Shown here: in pieces, positions 1 to 7,619 of the stretch
Layout of the letters: the number at the start of each line of letters is the position of its first letter
Position numbering within the stretch: position 1 is the stretch's first letter
Source: Pseudomonadota bacterium
GTDB lineage: Bacteria > Pseudomonadota > Gammaproteobacteria > Burkholderiales > Burkholderiaceae_C
Length of the DNA: 64,000 bases
Reading direction: 5' to 3'
NCBI GenBank assembly: GCA_018241325.1
Contig: JAFEEB010000001.1
Location: 1-64,000 of the forward strand
The notes under the pieces: model-generated
What the model saw: the letters and a program-made list of their open reading frames with translations, nothing else
What the model was told of the DNA's origin: nothing
Database searches by the model: none
Position numbers and translations under genes: made by a program

Positions 1-144
<144 letters not shown>

Positions 145-392
145 CGATTCTCACACACGCGAGTAGTTCATCCGAAGAATTAAAAAGTGCTAAAAGTCGA
201 TCGCGATACCGCGCGGTTAACGTGCAACTGTTTGATTTCGCATGCTCTTCCTGCGGCCACGTCGCGGCGTTTTGATCCAAAGTGCCAGTGACCGTTGCTG
301 AGCCTGCGAAGGCAGCTATTGTTTCGGTATCGTGCGCGCGTCCGCGGTTTCCATCGTCGGGTTTGTCCACGGCAGTTTGTTCCACCATCGCT

Positions 393-466
393 GGGCTAAC
401 CCGGCGTCCAAGCCGACTCCGCAAAAGCTGCGCTTTTGCTCCGCGGCTTAACTTATTCGTTAGTCC
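393..466 (+). other. attC recombination site (integron cassette 1)
   Basis: The site starts with an R''-like box GGGCTAAC (393-400) and ends with an R'-like box GTTAGTCC (459-466); the two pair with one wobble. Inside them TCCAAGCC pairs with GGCTTAA (L''/L'), enclosing a long GC-rich stem. This is the bulged-hairpin layout of attC sites recognised by integron integrases. The ORF at 282-473 runs straight through the site and is not convincing as a gene, so the cassette has no recognisable product. Confidence 0.75.
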
Positions 467-594
467 CGGTTAATTTCCCGCTTTGAATCTCATGCATTTT
501 TCACCGGCCGTCACCCCCGCAAGCGCTTATTCGTTTGGGTTTTTGCCGCGTGCCGGGCTTCGCCTGGGAGCACTCCGCCAGTTTCAAGCCTTTT

Positions 595-632
595 TGGCCT
601 CCAGCGCATGCCAGTCAAGCGCGAGCAGCTAT
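595..632 (+). repeat. Dispersed palindromic repeat (AGCGC/AGCTAT family), copy in a cassette
   Basis: The stretch reads GGCCTCCAGCGC, then about 11 bases, then AAGCGCGAGCAGCTAT. It matches the copy at 35996-36049 over its whole length, including the GGCCTCCAGCGC start and the AGCTAT end. This places a host-type intergenic repeat inside an integron cassette. Confidence 0.7.
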
Positions 633-674
633 GGGGTTGGTAGCGCTTCGCATTCGTGCCCCATTCCATCGCCG

Positions 675-734
675 GGGCTAACTCTGCGGTCAAGCCGACC
701 GCCTACGGCTGCGGCTTACCTTGGCCGTTAGCCC
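675..734 (+). other. attC recombination site (integron cassette 2)
   Basis: This is the clearest attC in the window. R'' GGGCTAAC (675-682) is the exact reverse complement of R' GTTAGCCC (727-734). L'' GTCAAGCC and L' GGCTTACC pair with an internal mismatch, and a GC-rich imperfect stem closes the centre. Length (60 bp) and box spacing are typical for short attC sites. The next gene starts 22 bp downstream, as expected for a following cassette. Confidence 0.9.
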
Positions 735-756
735 TATTACCGAAAAGGAAAATCAC

Positions 757-1062
757 ATGATTCTCTATGAAAACGAATATCGAACCTTCATCGAAAGTAG
801 AGGCGTTGGACAAAACGACAAAGTTGCGTCTTCAGTAGAATCTTACGTTTCCTATCTTCGATCAGTCTCGAAAGGAACGGAGCAATATATAACGCCTCAA
901 CTTATAGCCTCCGAAGAGCGTATTGAAGAAATTGCTCAATCCCTTGTCGGCAAGTACGCGGCAGGCACTATCAATAATTGCAAATCTGCCATGCGTCAGT
1001 ATCTGGCTTTTGCTAAGGTGACGGGGCATCTTAACGAGCTCGGGGTAAATGGGGTCAGATGA
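757..1062 (+). CDS. Cassette-borne hypothetical protein, 3' end truncated by an IS relic
   Basis: The ATG at 757 follows an AAGGAAAA purine-rich ribosome site directly after the attC site. The product is about 101 residues, mostly helical, and ends with NCKSAMRQYLAFAKVTG followed by a short, unrelated tail (HLNELGVNGVR). The helix pattern resembles the N-terminal SAM-like core-binding fold of tyrosine recombinases and of some cassette-encoded nucleases, but no catalytic domain is present. The tail coincides with the junction to IS110 sequence near 1041, so the gene is probably cut off by that insertion. Its GC content is far below the chromosome average, as usual for cassettes. Function unknown. 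Confidence 0.55.
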   Translation: MILYENEYRTFIESRGVGQNDKVASSVESYVSYLRSVSKGTEQYITPQLIASEERIEEIAQSLVGKYAAGTINNCKSAMRQYLAFAKVTGHLNELGVNGVR

Positions 1063-1286
1063 ACATTTCCACGCGCGCCACGCTGAGGCGCAGCAGAGCA
1101 GGTCTACCACCGGCATCCACGCCGTGAACGGCAAAGACGTTCTTTGCAAGGTCGATGCCTACGGTTACGATGGTCATGGACTTCCCCTTTCGAACGAGTT
1201 GATGAGAATTTGCACTTCCCATCGTGGCACTCAGTTGCCGTCTCCCGCAAGCTCGCGGGCCGCTCGGGACGGGGAAGTCCCTTTCG
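1041..1286 (-). mobile_element. Truncated IS110-family element (5' end relic)
   Basis: The segment holds the start of an IS110-type transposase (minus strand, 1055-1178) and about 108 bp upstream of its ATG. The transposase stops after about 35 native residues, so the element is a relic. In the IS110 group the non-coding end next to the transposase start can encode the structured bridge RNA; here that region contains a strong GC hairpin around 1238-1272. The outer limits are estimates: the left one from where the cassette gene loses its sense, the right one from an integron-type GTTAGAT at 1290. IS110/IS1111 relatives are known to target attC sites. Confidence 0.6.
1055..1178 (-). pseudogene. 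IS110-family transposase, N-terminal fragment
   Basis: The ATG at 1178 is preceded on the minus strand by AAGGGGAAG at good spacing. The first residues MTIVTVGIDLAKNVFAVHG are the hallmark start of IS110/IS1111 DEDD transposases, with the first catalytic Asp in GIDLAKN. The reading frame ends at 1055 after 40 codons, where the family has over 300, so the RuvC-like domain is cut early and the C-terminal transposase_20 domain is missing. It cannot be active alone. Confidence 0.85.
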
Positions 1287-1289
1287 TTC

Positions 1290-1296
1290 GTTAGAT
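1290..1296 (+). other. Integron R'-type core site (GTTAGAT)
   Basis: GTTAGAT fits the GTTRRRY core of an integron recombination point and lies 17 bp before the next cassette gene. The matching R'' half was not found, which fits loss of the left part of this attC by the IS110 insertion. Only one short motif supports this. Confidence 0.4.
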
Positions 1297-1312
1297 ATTT
1301 TTGGAATCTGCA

Positions 1313-1597
1313 ATGCCATTTCCAGCATCCGAAAAAAAAGCCCTCCTTGCTGTCAAAGGTGTTGGCCCTACAGTCGTGGCTCGCCTTGAACAAATGGGGT
1401 ATGAATCTTTGGCACATTTGAGCAAAGCCAATGCTCTTGATATTGTTTCAAAAGCGTCCTCAATTGTTGGCTCAACGTGCTGGAAAAATAGTCCGCAGGC
1501 CCGCGCAGCCATTCAGTCTGCCATTGCTCTCGCACAATCTCATCAGGCGCAAATGTCTAACATTTCGTCGCAGCCGACCGCCTGCGGCGGCGGTTGA
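1313..1597 (+). CDS. Helix-hairpin-helix cassette protein
   Basis: The ATG at 1313 gives a 94-residue product; a TTG at 1301 is possible but less likely. Residues near the N-terminus (LLAVKGVGPTVVARLEQMG) form a helix-hairpin-helix motif, a non-sequence-specific DNA-binding element. They are followed by the conserved VGSTCWKNSPQAR block, which I recall from small integron-cassette HhH proteins. The last dozen codons run into a degenerate attC site, a common arrangement for cassette genes. Cellular role unknown; DNA binding is inferred from the fold. Lower GC than the chromosome supports acquisition with the cassette. Confidence 0.75.
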   Translation: MPFPASEKKALLAVKGVGPTVVARLEQMGYESLAHLSKANALDIVSKASSIVGSTCWKNSPQARAAIQSAIALAQSHQAQMSNISSQPTACGGG

Positions 1598-1612
1598 TTT
1601 TGACCGTTCAAA
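1555..1612 (+). other. Degenerate attC site, end of cassette array
   Basis: R'' GTCTAAC (1555-1561) is a perfect RYYYAAC box, and the centre CAGCCGACCGCCTGCGGC closely resembles the centre of the attC at 675-734. The R' box is GTTCAAA (1606-1612), which breaks the GTTRRRY rule, so the site is probably weak or dead. No cassette-like sequence follows, making this the distal end of the array. Confidence 0.55.
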
Positions 1613-1708
1613 TCGGCACCAAACGAAATCGGTCTGCAGCCCGCGCCCGTGTTTGATCTCTGGCTCGGCACGGGGCAATTGGCCGGACAGTGGTGATGTC
1701 TGCAAGGC

Positions 1709-2338
1709 TCAGCGCGGTGCGTCCGCCTGCAGTCCCGCGCGCACGGCGGCCTGGATGTCGCTCGGCAGGCTTTCGACACCTTGGACAACGCCCGGCCCGC
1801 CATGGTGCCAATCGACGACGAAGCGGCGGCGTTCGTCCAGCGATTCAGGCGAATACTCGATGATGCGCAGCACGACATGGGTGCCGCCCTCGATCAGTGC
1901 CGGGCCGGACAGGAGCTTGACCACCGGCCCCAGTTCCAGCACCTCGATGCCGATCACACTGGAAAAAGCCGTGGTCGCCGCGGCCACATGCCGACGCACT
2001 TCAGCGGGAGTCAGGCGCGAGGCACTGGCCAGTTCAACCCGTCGAAAGCAATCGGAACTGTCGAAAAACGCGTGCAGGCCGGTGGCCGCGGCGTGTTCGC
2101 GGGCGGCCACGTCCTTCTGGTCCGGGCGCCACTGCGGCGCCCAGAGCACCAGCGCGCTGGCCGCGCGGTCGCACAGTGGCGCTTGGGGCGACGGCGCCAC
2201 GGACACCGTGGTGCTCGCGCAAGCGCAGAGCAGGGCGATCAACGGCCACGGGGCGAGACGCCGCGCCCGTTGCAGCAGATCGGGCAAGCGTGCCGTCACG
2301 CTCAGAACAACGCCAGGGCCGAGCTTCAAACTGGCCAC
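1709..2338 (-). CDS. Hypothetical lipoprotein (about 209 aa)
   Basis: After a basic, Arg-rich N-terminus there is a hydrophobic stretch ending in a lipobox (LIALLCACAS), so the mature protein should begin with a lipidated Cys and sit in the envelope. The mature part, about 165 residues, is soluble-looking with no family I recognise. The first ATG overlaps the region just downstream of the next lipoprotein gene (2343-2975, same strand), and the two are probably co-transcribed. Function unknown. Confidence 0.65.
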   Translation of the reverse strand: MASLKLGPGVVLSVTARLPDLLQRARRLAPWPLIALLCACASTTVSVAPSPQAPLCDRAASALVLWAPQWRPDQKDVAAREHAAATGLHAFFDSSDCFRRVELASASRLTPAEVRRHVAAATTAFSSVIGIEVLELGPVVKLLSGPALIEGGTHVVLRIIEYSPESLDERRRFVVDWHHGGPGVVQGVESLPSDIQAAVRAGLQADAPR

Positions 2339-2342
2339 CGTG

Positions 2343-2975
2343 TCAAAGCTTCACGAAGCAGGCGTTCTGCTGATCCTGAACCGCGGCGCTTTGGGCGACG
2401 CGGTCGATGGTGGGCAGGATCGACGGGTTTTCGTCGCCGAGGATGCACAGCGTGTTGTCGCTGGGCTTGGCCCACACCACGTACGCGGTGGCGCCGGTGA
2501 TCGTGCGCCAGACGGCCCAGTGCGCCGCGATGGCTGCGCTGCTTTCCATGCGAGACAGTGTCACCGTTCCCATCGAACTGACCAGGGCCGAGCCCGCGCC
2601 CTGGCAGTTGGCGCTGTTGTAGAGCAGGGTTCCCGAGCGGTAATCGACCACCGTGTCGGACTGGCGCACGAGCTTCACCATCTGATAGGCCGACTGCTGC
2701 GGGCCCAGCGGTGTGCAGACCTTGCGGTTGACCCATTCGCCCTCGAGCGCTGCCACACCCGAGGCCAGCGGCGCGGGGGCCGGCGCGCCTGGGGCCGGGG
2801 CCGGAGCCGGCGCGCCGGGGGCTGGCGTGCCTGGCGCAGGGGATGGGGCGAGGTCGTCGTCGCTGCCGCCGCAGGCCGCTAGCGCCACGCAAAGCATCAG
2901 GGCGCTCAGGGCACGCAGGCGTGCGCCGTGGCGAGGGGCGCAGGAGATGGCGGGGTGCGCAGCTGTGCTTCGCAT
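2343..2975 (-). CDS. Hypothetical lipoprotein with Pro/Ala-rich linker
   Basis: The product is 210 residues. The signal region MLCVALAACGG contains a lipobox with Cys around residue 34, followed by an Asp-rich start and a linker of repeated APAP/GAP units up to about residue 70. The C-terminal domain has scattered cysteines and the pattern of a small secreted beta-rich domain (LEGEWVNRKVC near its start), but I do not recognise the family. The linker would hold the domain away from the membrane. It is upstream of, and four bases from, the second lipoprotein gene. Confidence 0.65.
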   Translation of the reverse strand: MRSTAAHPAISCAPRHGARLRALSALMLCVALAACGGSDDDLAPSPAPGTPAPGAPAPAPAPGAPAPAPLASGVAALEGEWVNRKVCTPLGPQQSAYQMVKLVRQSDTVVDYRSGTLLYNSANCQGAGSALVSSMGTVTLSRMESSAAIAAHWAVWRTITGATAYVVWAKPSDNTLCILGDENPSILPTIDRVAQSAAVQDQQNACFVKL

Positions 2976-3064
2976 GGCGGTTCCTTTGGTTTCTACAAGG
3001 GTGAGGGAGTGGGACTGGAGATTCGGGCGCGCTCGCGCGGCAAGGCACCCGCACCGACGCTAAT

Positions 3065-3763
3065 CTAGGCTCTGCGCGCCACGACGAAGGCCCGGAAATC
3101 CTTGCGGCGCGTGCCGTGGCGCTCCACGATGATGGGCTTGAGCCCGGTGGCGCGCATGCCCGCGAGCAGTTGCGCTTCATCGAAGACCTGCACGGGTGGG
3201 GCCGCGCCCAGCATGCGCGCGATCGGCACCGCAATGCGTGCGACCAACAGGTTCATCTCTCGCACGCACGGGGTCTTGGAGATGAGCAGGCCGCCGGGGG
3301 CCAGCGCGCGCGCCGCCGCCGAGAGCACGGCGTCCAGGTCGTCGACCAAGTGCAGCACATTGAACGCCAGCACGCGGTGATAGCCGCCAGCGTTCTCTTG
3401 AAGCGCCGCCTGGGCGTCGGCGACGGCAAAGCTCAGCTGGGCACTGGGTTGCGCGCGCCAGCGCTGGCGCGCCATGGCGATCATGGCCGGCGACGAGTCG
3501 GTGGCCAGCAGGCGGCCGCAACGGGACGCCAGGCGCAGGGCGGACGCGCCCGTGCCGCAGCCGATTTCGAGCGCGGCATGTTCAGGCGCCAGCAGGGTGC
3601 TCACCCGCGCCAGCGTGCGTTCATAACCCGCCGTGTCGGCAATCGCCGATGCCGCGTAGCGCGGGGCCATGCGGTCCCAGAAGCGGACGCCCGCCGTGGC
3701 GGCGGGTTGGGTCGCCGCAGCCCGTGAAGGAGGCGATGACTGGGTGGTGCGAAGTGCTGACAT
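3065..3763 (-). CDS. Class I SAM-dependent methyltransferase
   Basis: The chosen ATG at 3763 gives 232 residues; the frame is open further upstream but that runs into the divergent regulator. Motif I EIGCGTGASALRLA is the SAM-binding glycine loop. It is followed by the acidic strand end (LLATDSSPAM) and a VADAQ motif, typical of the UbiE/Methyltransf_11 type. The substrate is not evident; the context (a divergent LysR gene 71 bp away) suggests regulation by that protein. Its 3' end is 90 bp from the Pro/Ala-rich lipoprotein gene. Confidence 0.8.
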   Translation of the reverse strand: MSALRTTQSSPPSRAAATQPAATAGVRFWDRMAPRYAASAIADTAGYERTLARVSTLLAPEHAALEIGCGTGASALRLASRCGRLLATDSSPAMIAMARQRWRAQPSAQLSFAVADAQAALQENAGGYHRVLAFNVLHLVDDLDAVLSAAARALAPGGLLISKTPCVREMNLLVARIAVPIARMLGAAPPVQVFDEAQLLAGMRATGLKPIIVERHGTRRKDFRAFVVARRA

Positions 3764-3834
3764 GGCGGCCGATGGTATATATATGCACAAACGAATGAAA
3801 CACCTGTTTTTGCATTGAACATATACGTAATTGC
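3764..3834. promoter_or_regulatory. Divergent promoter region, methyltransferase / LysR gene
   Basis: The 71 bp between the two start codons is strikingly AT-rich for this genome (TATATATATG next to the methyltransferase, CATATACGTAATTG next to the LysR gene). A LysR protein normally binds such a shared region. No single T-N11-A box can be chosen with confidence. Confidence 0.45.
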
Positions 3835-4743
3835 ATGAATCTGATCGACTGGAACCAGTTGCGTGCGTTTCTGGCGGCGGCGGAGGCCGGTTCCTTGTCC
3901 GCGGCCGCGCGGCAGTTGGGGCTTTCGCAGCCCACGTTGAGCCGTCAGGTCGCGGCCATCGAATCCCGGTTGGGGGTGACCCTGTTCGAGCGTGTCGGCA
4001 AGACGATGCAGTTGACCGTCGCAGGACTGGATTTGCTCGAACACGCGCGCGCCATGGGCGCCGCCGCCGATGCGCTGTCACTGGCCGCCAGCGGTCAGGC
4101 GCAAGCGGTGGAAGGTGTGGTGACGGTATCGGCCAGCGACGTGGTGGCCGCCTGCCTGTTGCCACCGATGGTGCGCCAACTGCGGCACAGCGCGCCGGGC
4201 ATTGCGCTGGAGTTGGTGCCCTCGAATGCGTTCAGCGATTTGTTGCGGCGAGAAGCCGACATCGCCATTCGGCATGCCAAGCCTGAACAGCCGGAGCTGA
4301 TCGCCCGGTTCATCCGTCAGGCCAGAGCGCACTTTTACGCGTCGCGCGCCTGGGTGCAGGCCAACGGGCACCCGCGCAGCGCGCAGGACGCGGAGCAATG
4401 CGAATTCGTCGGCAGTGATCGCTCTGGCGCTTATTTGGCCTACCTGCGCAAGCACGGCCTCGCCTTGACCGACGCCAACTTCAGCTGCTACGTCGATCAC
4501 AGCACCAGCCAGTGGGGCTTGGTGCAGGCGGGCCTGGGCATCGGCGCCATGATGGACGAGATCGCCGCCGCCACGCCCGGTGTGGTGCGCGTGCTGGACG
4601 ATGTGCCGCCGGTGCTGTTTCCCATCTGGCTCGTCACCCACCGGGAGTTGCGCACTTCGCGGCGCATTCGCTTGGTGTTTGAAACGCTGGCGCAAGGGCT
4701 TGCCCAGCCCCTCGAACCGCCCACGCTGCCGCCAGTCTGCTGA
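3835..4743 (+). CDS. LysR-family transcriptional regulator
   Basis: The product is 302 residues. The N-terminal winged HTH (about residues 1-60) carries the LysR signature SAAARQLGLSQPTLSRQVAAIESRLG, and the rest is the periplasmic-binding-like effector domain. It is transcribed away from the methyltransferase gene, its most likely target. The inducer is unknown. Start at the ATG at 3835, giving the usual MNLIDWNQLRAF opening. Confidence 0.9.
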   Translation: MNLIDWNQLRAFLAAAEAGSLSAAARQLGLSQPTLSRQVAAIESRLGVTLFERVGKTMQLTVAGLDLLEHARAMGAAADALSLAASGQAQAVEGVVTVSASDVVAACLLPPMVRQLRHSAPGIALELVPSNAFSDLLRREADIAIRHAKPEQPELIARFIRQARAHFYASRAWVQANGHPRSAQDAEQCEFVGSDRSGAYLAYLRKHGLALTDANFSCYVDHSTSQWGLVQAGLGIGAMMDEIAAATPGVVRVLDDVPPVLFPIWLVTHRELRTSRRIRLVFETLAQGLAQPLEPPTLPPVC

Positions 4744-4774
4744 CGCGCGCTGTCTGGGCCGTTTCTGCGGCCCC

Positions 4775-5150
4775 TCAAGCGTCGATGTTCACTGCCCGCA
4801 GCGCATTCGTCTCGATGAACGCCCGGCGCGGCTCGACGTCGTCGCCCATCAAGGTGGTGAAGACCTGGTCGGCGGCGATGGCGTCTTCGATCTGCACGCG
4901 CAGCAGGCGGCGCACGGCCGGGTCCATGGTGGTTTCCCACAGCTGCTCGGGGTTCATCTCGCCCAGGCCCTTGTAGCGCTGGCGGCTGGTGGTGCGCTCG
5001 GCTTCGGCGATCAGCCATTGCATGGCCTCGCGGAAGTTGCCCACGGCCTGCTCGCGCTGGCGCTCGCCTTCGCCGCGGGTGACTTTGGCGCCCTCGCCCA
5101 GCAGGTGCTGGAAGGTCTGCGCGGCGGCCACCAGCGCAACGAGCGCCGAT
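4775..5150 (-). pseudogene. gyrB: DNA gyrase subunit B, 3'-terminal fragment
   Basis: Reading from about 5150 to a TGA at 4775-4777 gives roughly 120 residues. They end with the near-invariant GyrB C-terminus: [20 protein letters not shown], then [34 protein letters not shown] and AVNIDA. The ATPase, transducer and TOPRIM core are absent: the homology begins just where ksgA ends. There is no start codon or ribosome site of its own. It is therefore a displaced copy of the gyrB 3' end, probably from a duplication or rearrangement, with the intact gene elsewhere. Confidence 0.85.
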
Positions 5151-5909
5151 TCAGACCCGCAAGGCAAGCCCCAGGTATTCCTCCACCGGCACTTCCTCGG
5201 CCCGGCGCTGCACGTCGAAGTCACCCGCAAATCCCCGCGCCTCCAGCCACCGCCCCAGCGTGTGGCGCAGCAGCTTGCGGCGCTGGCTGAAGGCGACCTG
5301 CACCAGCTCGGACAGCAGTGCGGCATCGACCGGCGCGAAGTCGGCGCGCGGCTGCATGCGCACCACGGCGCTCGTCACGCGCGGGGGTGGATCGAACGCC
5401 TCGGGTGGCACCGTGAGCACGGACTGCATGGCGTAGCGCCATTGCAGCATCACGGACAGGCGCCCGAAGTCGGCGGTGGAGGGCGTGGCCACCATGCGGT
5501 CGATGACCTCTTTTTGCAGCATGAAGTGCTGGTCTTCGATGTGCTCGGCAAAGGGCAGCAGGTGAAACAGGATGGGGCTGGAGATGTTGTAGGGCAGATT
5601 GCCGCAAATTCTGATTTTGATAGCGCCCAGCGCTTGCGCCATCTGCGCAAAGTCCACTTTGAGTACATCGGACTCGATGACGTTCAACTGCGGATGCGCG
5701 CGCAGCCGCGCGGCCAGGTCACGGTCCAGCTCGATCACCGTCAGGCGGCCCAGGCGCTCGACCAGCGGCTGCGTGAGCGCCGCCAGGCCGGGGCCGATCT
5801 CCACCATCGGCTGCGCCGGCCGCGGATCGATGGCGCGCACGATGGCATCGATGATGGCCGGGTCGGCCAGAAAGTGCTGACCAAAGCGCTTGCGCGGGAC
5901 GTGCTTCAT
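5151..5909 (-). CDS. ksgA: 16S rRNA (adenine1518/1519-N6)-dimethyltransferase KsgA
   Basis: The product is 252 residues from the ATG at 5909 ([16 protein letters not shown], the usual opening). It carries the SAM site [10 protein letters not shown] and the catalytic [10 protein letters not shown] motif that dimethylates two adenines near the 3' end of 16S rRNA during 30S maturation. Just before GNLPYN the segment [11 protein letters not shown] is coded by DNA that looks like half of a dispersed palindromic repeat. The gene lies downstream of surA in the same direction, the common proteobacterial order lptD-surA-ksgA, although pdxA is missing. Confidence 0.95.
   Translation of the reverse strand: MKHVPRKRFGQHFLADPAIIDAIVRAIDPRPAQPMVEIGPGLAALTQPLVERLGRLTVIELDRDLAARLRAHPQLNVIESDVLKVDFAQMAQALGAIKIRICGNLPYNISSPILFHLLPFAEHIEDQHFMLQKEVIDRMVATPSTADFGRLSVMLQWRYAMQSVLTVPPEAFDPPPRVTSAVVRMQPRADFAPVDAALLSELVQVAFSQRRKLLRHTLGRWLEARGFAGDFDVQRRAEEVPVEEYLGLALRV
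5611..5640 (-). repeat. Partial dispersed palindromic repeat inside ksgA
   Basis: On the minus strand GGCGCAAGCGCTGGGCGCT followed by ATCAAAATC resembles the right half of the repeat copies at 21734-21788 and 35996-36049. It is read as AQALGAIKI within KsgA. The match is short, so chance is possible. Confidence 0.4.
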
Positions 5910-5984
5910 GCGCGAGTCAAGGGCGCCTTCGCGCGACCGGAGCGAGTGACGCCAGGGGCCAAAAATTGCTGGCCATGTCCGCGG

Positions 5985-6120
5985 CGCATCCATCCAAAAG
6001 GCACCCAAGGCCGCGGAGCAGGCCACGCCAGCGGCCGCCGTGGAGCGGGCTTTGCCCGGCCACTGGCGGCGCCCCCGGACGGGGGGAGGCGCAACATCGC
6101 GCAGCGAGTGGAGACTGGGG
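5985..6120 (+). repeat. Dispersed GC-rich repeat (GCGCAACATCGCGCAGCGAGTGG family) between surA and ksgA
   Basis: The segment fills most of the surA-ksgA gap and contains GGAGCAGGCCACGCC, a C-run/G-run hairpin (CGCCCCCGGACGGGGGG) and CATCGCGCAGCGAGTGGAGA. It matches 51500-51672 and, inverted, 56933-57101. It may act as an intercistronic hairpin; no coding content. Confidence 0.7.
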
Positions 6121-6128
6121 GCGAACCA

Positions 6129-7619
6129 TTACCTCGGCGGCTCGCGCATCTCCACATAGGCGCGCCCGCGCACTTCCTTGGCCCAGGTGTCGAAGGCTTC
6201 GGTGGCCTTTTTCTCGCGCAGCATGTTGCGCGCCATCTGGCGTTGCTGGGCGCTGGTGAGGACTTGCTCGCGCCGGCCTTCGACTTGCAGCAGGTGCACG
6301 GTGTTGCCGGTGGCGATGGGGTCGCTGATCTGCCCCGCATCGAGGTTGCCCACGACCTGATCGAGCTCGGGCGCGAACTGGCCCGGCGTAACCCAACCCA
6401 GGTCGCCGCCGTCGGCGGCGGTGTCGTCCTGCGAATACTGGCGCGCCAGCTGGCTGAAGCTGGCCTGGCCGGACTGGATGCGGCGCTTGAAGTCGGCCAG
6501 GCGCTCGCGCGCCACCTGCGCGCTTTGCGAGGGCCCGACCTTGAGCAGGATCTGGCGCACGTGGGTCTGCGGGATCTTGACCTCGGGCAGGTCGCGGTTG
6601 ACCTTGCGCTCGAGCACCTTGAGGATGTGAAAGCCGGCCGGCGAGCGCACCGGCCCGGCGATGCCGCCCACGCGCACGCCTTGCGTGCTCTTGACGAACA
6701 GCTCGGGGTATTTGTCCAGCGGGTGCAGGCCCAGCACGCCGCCGTCGCTGCCGCGCTTGTTGGCGTCGGAGTATTCGCTGGCCAGCTTGGCGAAGTCCTC
6801 GCCGGCGCGCGCCTTCTGGGCCACCTCGTCGGCGCGCTTTTGCAGCTTGGCGACGTCCTCGGCGCTGGCGCCTTCGGGCACCTCGACCAGGATCATCGCC
6901 AGGTTGAGCTCGGGCTGCCCCGCCGTGGCGCCGGTCTGCTCGCGGATGAAGTCATCGACCTCGGCGTCGGTGACGCGCACGCGCGGGGCGATCTCGCGCT
7001 CGCGCAACTGCGCCAGCAGCACCTGGTTGCGCACGTCGTCCACGAAGTCCTTGACCGTGATGCCCTCCTGCTGGATGCGGCGGTACAGCTCGTCGATGCT
7101 GGGCAGGCCGTTCTGGCGCGCGATGGACAACTGCGCCTGCGTGAGAGCGGTGTCGTCCACCTTCAGGCCGATTTCGCGGGCGTACTGCAGCTCGGCGCGC
7201 TCGGAGATCAGGCGCTCGAGGACTTGCTGGCGCAGCGTGGCCGCCGGCGGCGGCACCATGCCGCGCGCGCCGATGTCGCGCAGGGCGCGTGCCACGCGGG
7301 CGCGCACCTCGTTGTTGGTGACGGGCTCGGTGTTGACGATGGCGACGATGTAGTCGGCCTCGGCCGGGGTGCTGGCCGCCGCCGGGGCCGAGGCGGCCTG
7401 CGCCGGTGCGGACGCGGGCGCGCTGGCGGGCGCCGCGGCCGGCTTGCTGGCCTTGGCGGGCCTGGCGGGCTTGGCCGATTTGCTCGATTTGGCTGCGCGT
7501 GCGGCCTTGGCGGGCGCCGCGCCCGGGCTGGCCGACTGCGCCTGCGCCGCCCCGGCCAGGCCCATCAGCGCGGGCAGCACGGCGCAGCTCAGGAGGTGTC
7601 GATGCAGGGGCTTATTCAT
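6129..7619 (-). CDS. surA: Periplasmic chaperone / peptidyl-prolyl isomerase SurA
   Basis: The product is 496 residues. A signal peptide (about residues 1-28, cut after AAQAQ) is followed by a low-complexity Ala/Lys/Pro/Ser linker to about residue 87, longer than in E. coli. Then come the SurA N-domain (IVAIVNTEPVTNNEVRAR) and two parvulin domains at roughly 235-335 and 350-450, each with the GGxLGW/HILKV-type motifs. SurA escorts unfolded beta-barrel proteins to the BAM complex. Its start overlaps the end of lptD by eight bases, so the two are translationally coupled, fitting SurA's role in LptD biogenesis. Confidence 0.95.
   Translation of the reverse strand: MNKPLHRHLLSCAVLPALMGLAGAAQAQSASPGAAPAKAARAAKSSKSAKPARPAKASKPAAAPASAPASAPAQAASAPAAASTPAEADYIVAIVNTEPVTNNEVRARVARALRDIGARGMVPPPAATLRQQVLERLISERAELQYAREIGLKVDDTALTQAQLSIARQNGLPSIDELYRRIQQEGITVKDFVDDVRNQVLLAQLREREIAPRVRVTDAEVDDFIREQTGATAGQPELNLAMILVEVPEGASAEDVAKLQKRADEVAQKARAGEDFAKLASEYSDANKRGSDGGVLGLHPLDKYPELFVKSTQGVRVGGIAGPVRSPAGFHILKVLERKVNRDLPEVKIPQTHVRQILLKVGPSQSAQVARERLADFKRRIQSGQASFSQLARQYSQDDTAADGGDLGWVTPGQFAPELDQVVGNLDAGQISDPIATGNTVHLLQVEGRREQVLTSAQQRQMARNMLREKKATEAFDTWAKEVRGRAYVEMREPPR

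Larger units (their letters stand above)
467..734 (+). other. Short integron cassette without a convincing gene
   Basis: This segment of about 268 bp lies between two attC sites and is itself one cassette. An 82-codon ORF (483-731) spans it but reads through the second attC site and has the low-complexity Ser/Ala/Pro composition expected of chance translation. I see no family signature. The cassette carries a copy of a chromosomal palindromic repeat (595-632). Small non-coding cassettes are known in chromosomal integrons. Confidence 0.55.

Noticed and set aside
282..731. ORFs at 282-473 and 483-731 as cassette genes
   Set aside because: Both run through attC sites, have no ribosome site of note and show chance-like Ser/Ala/Pro/Arg composition.
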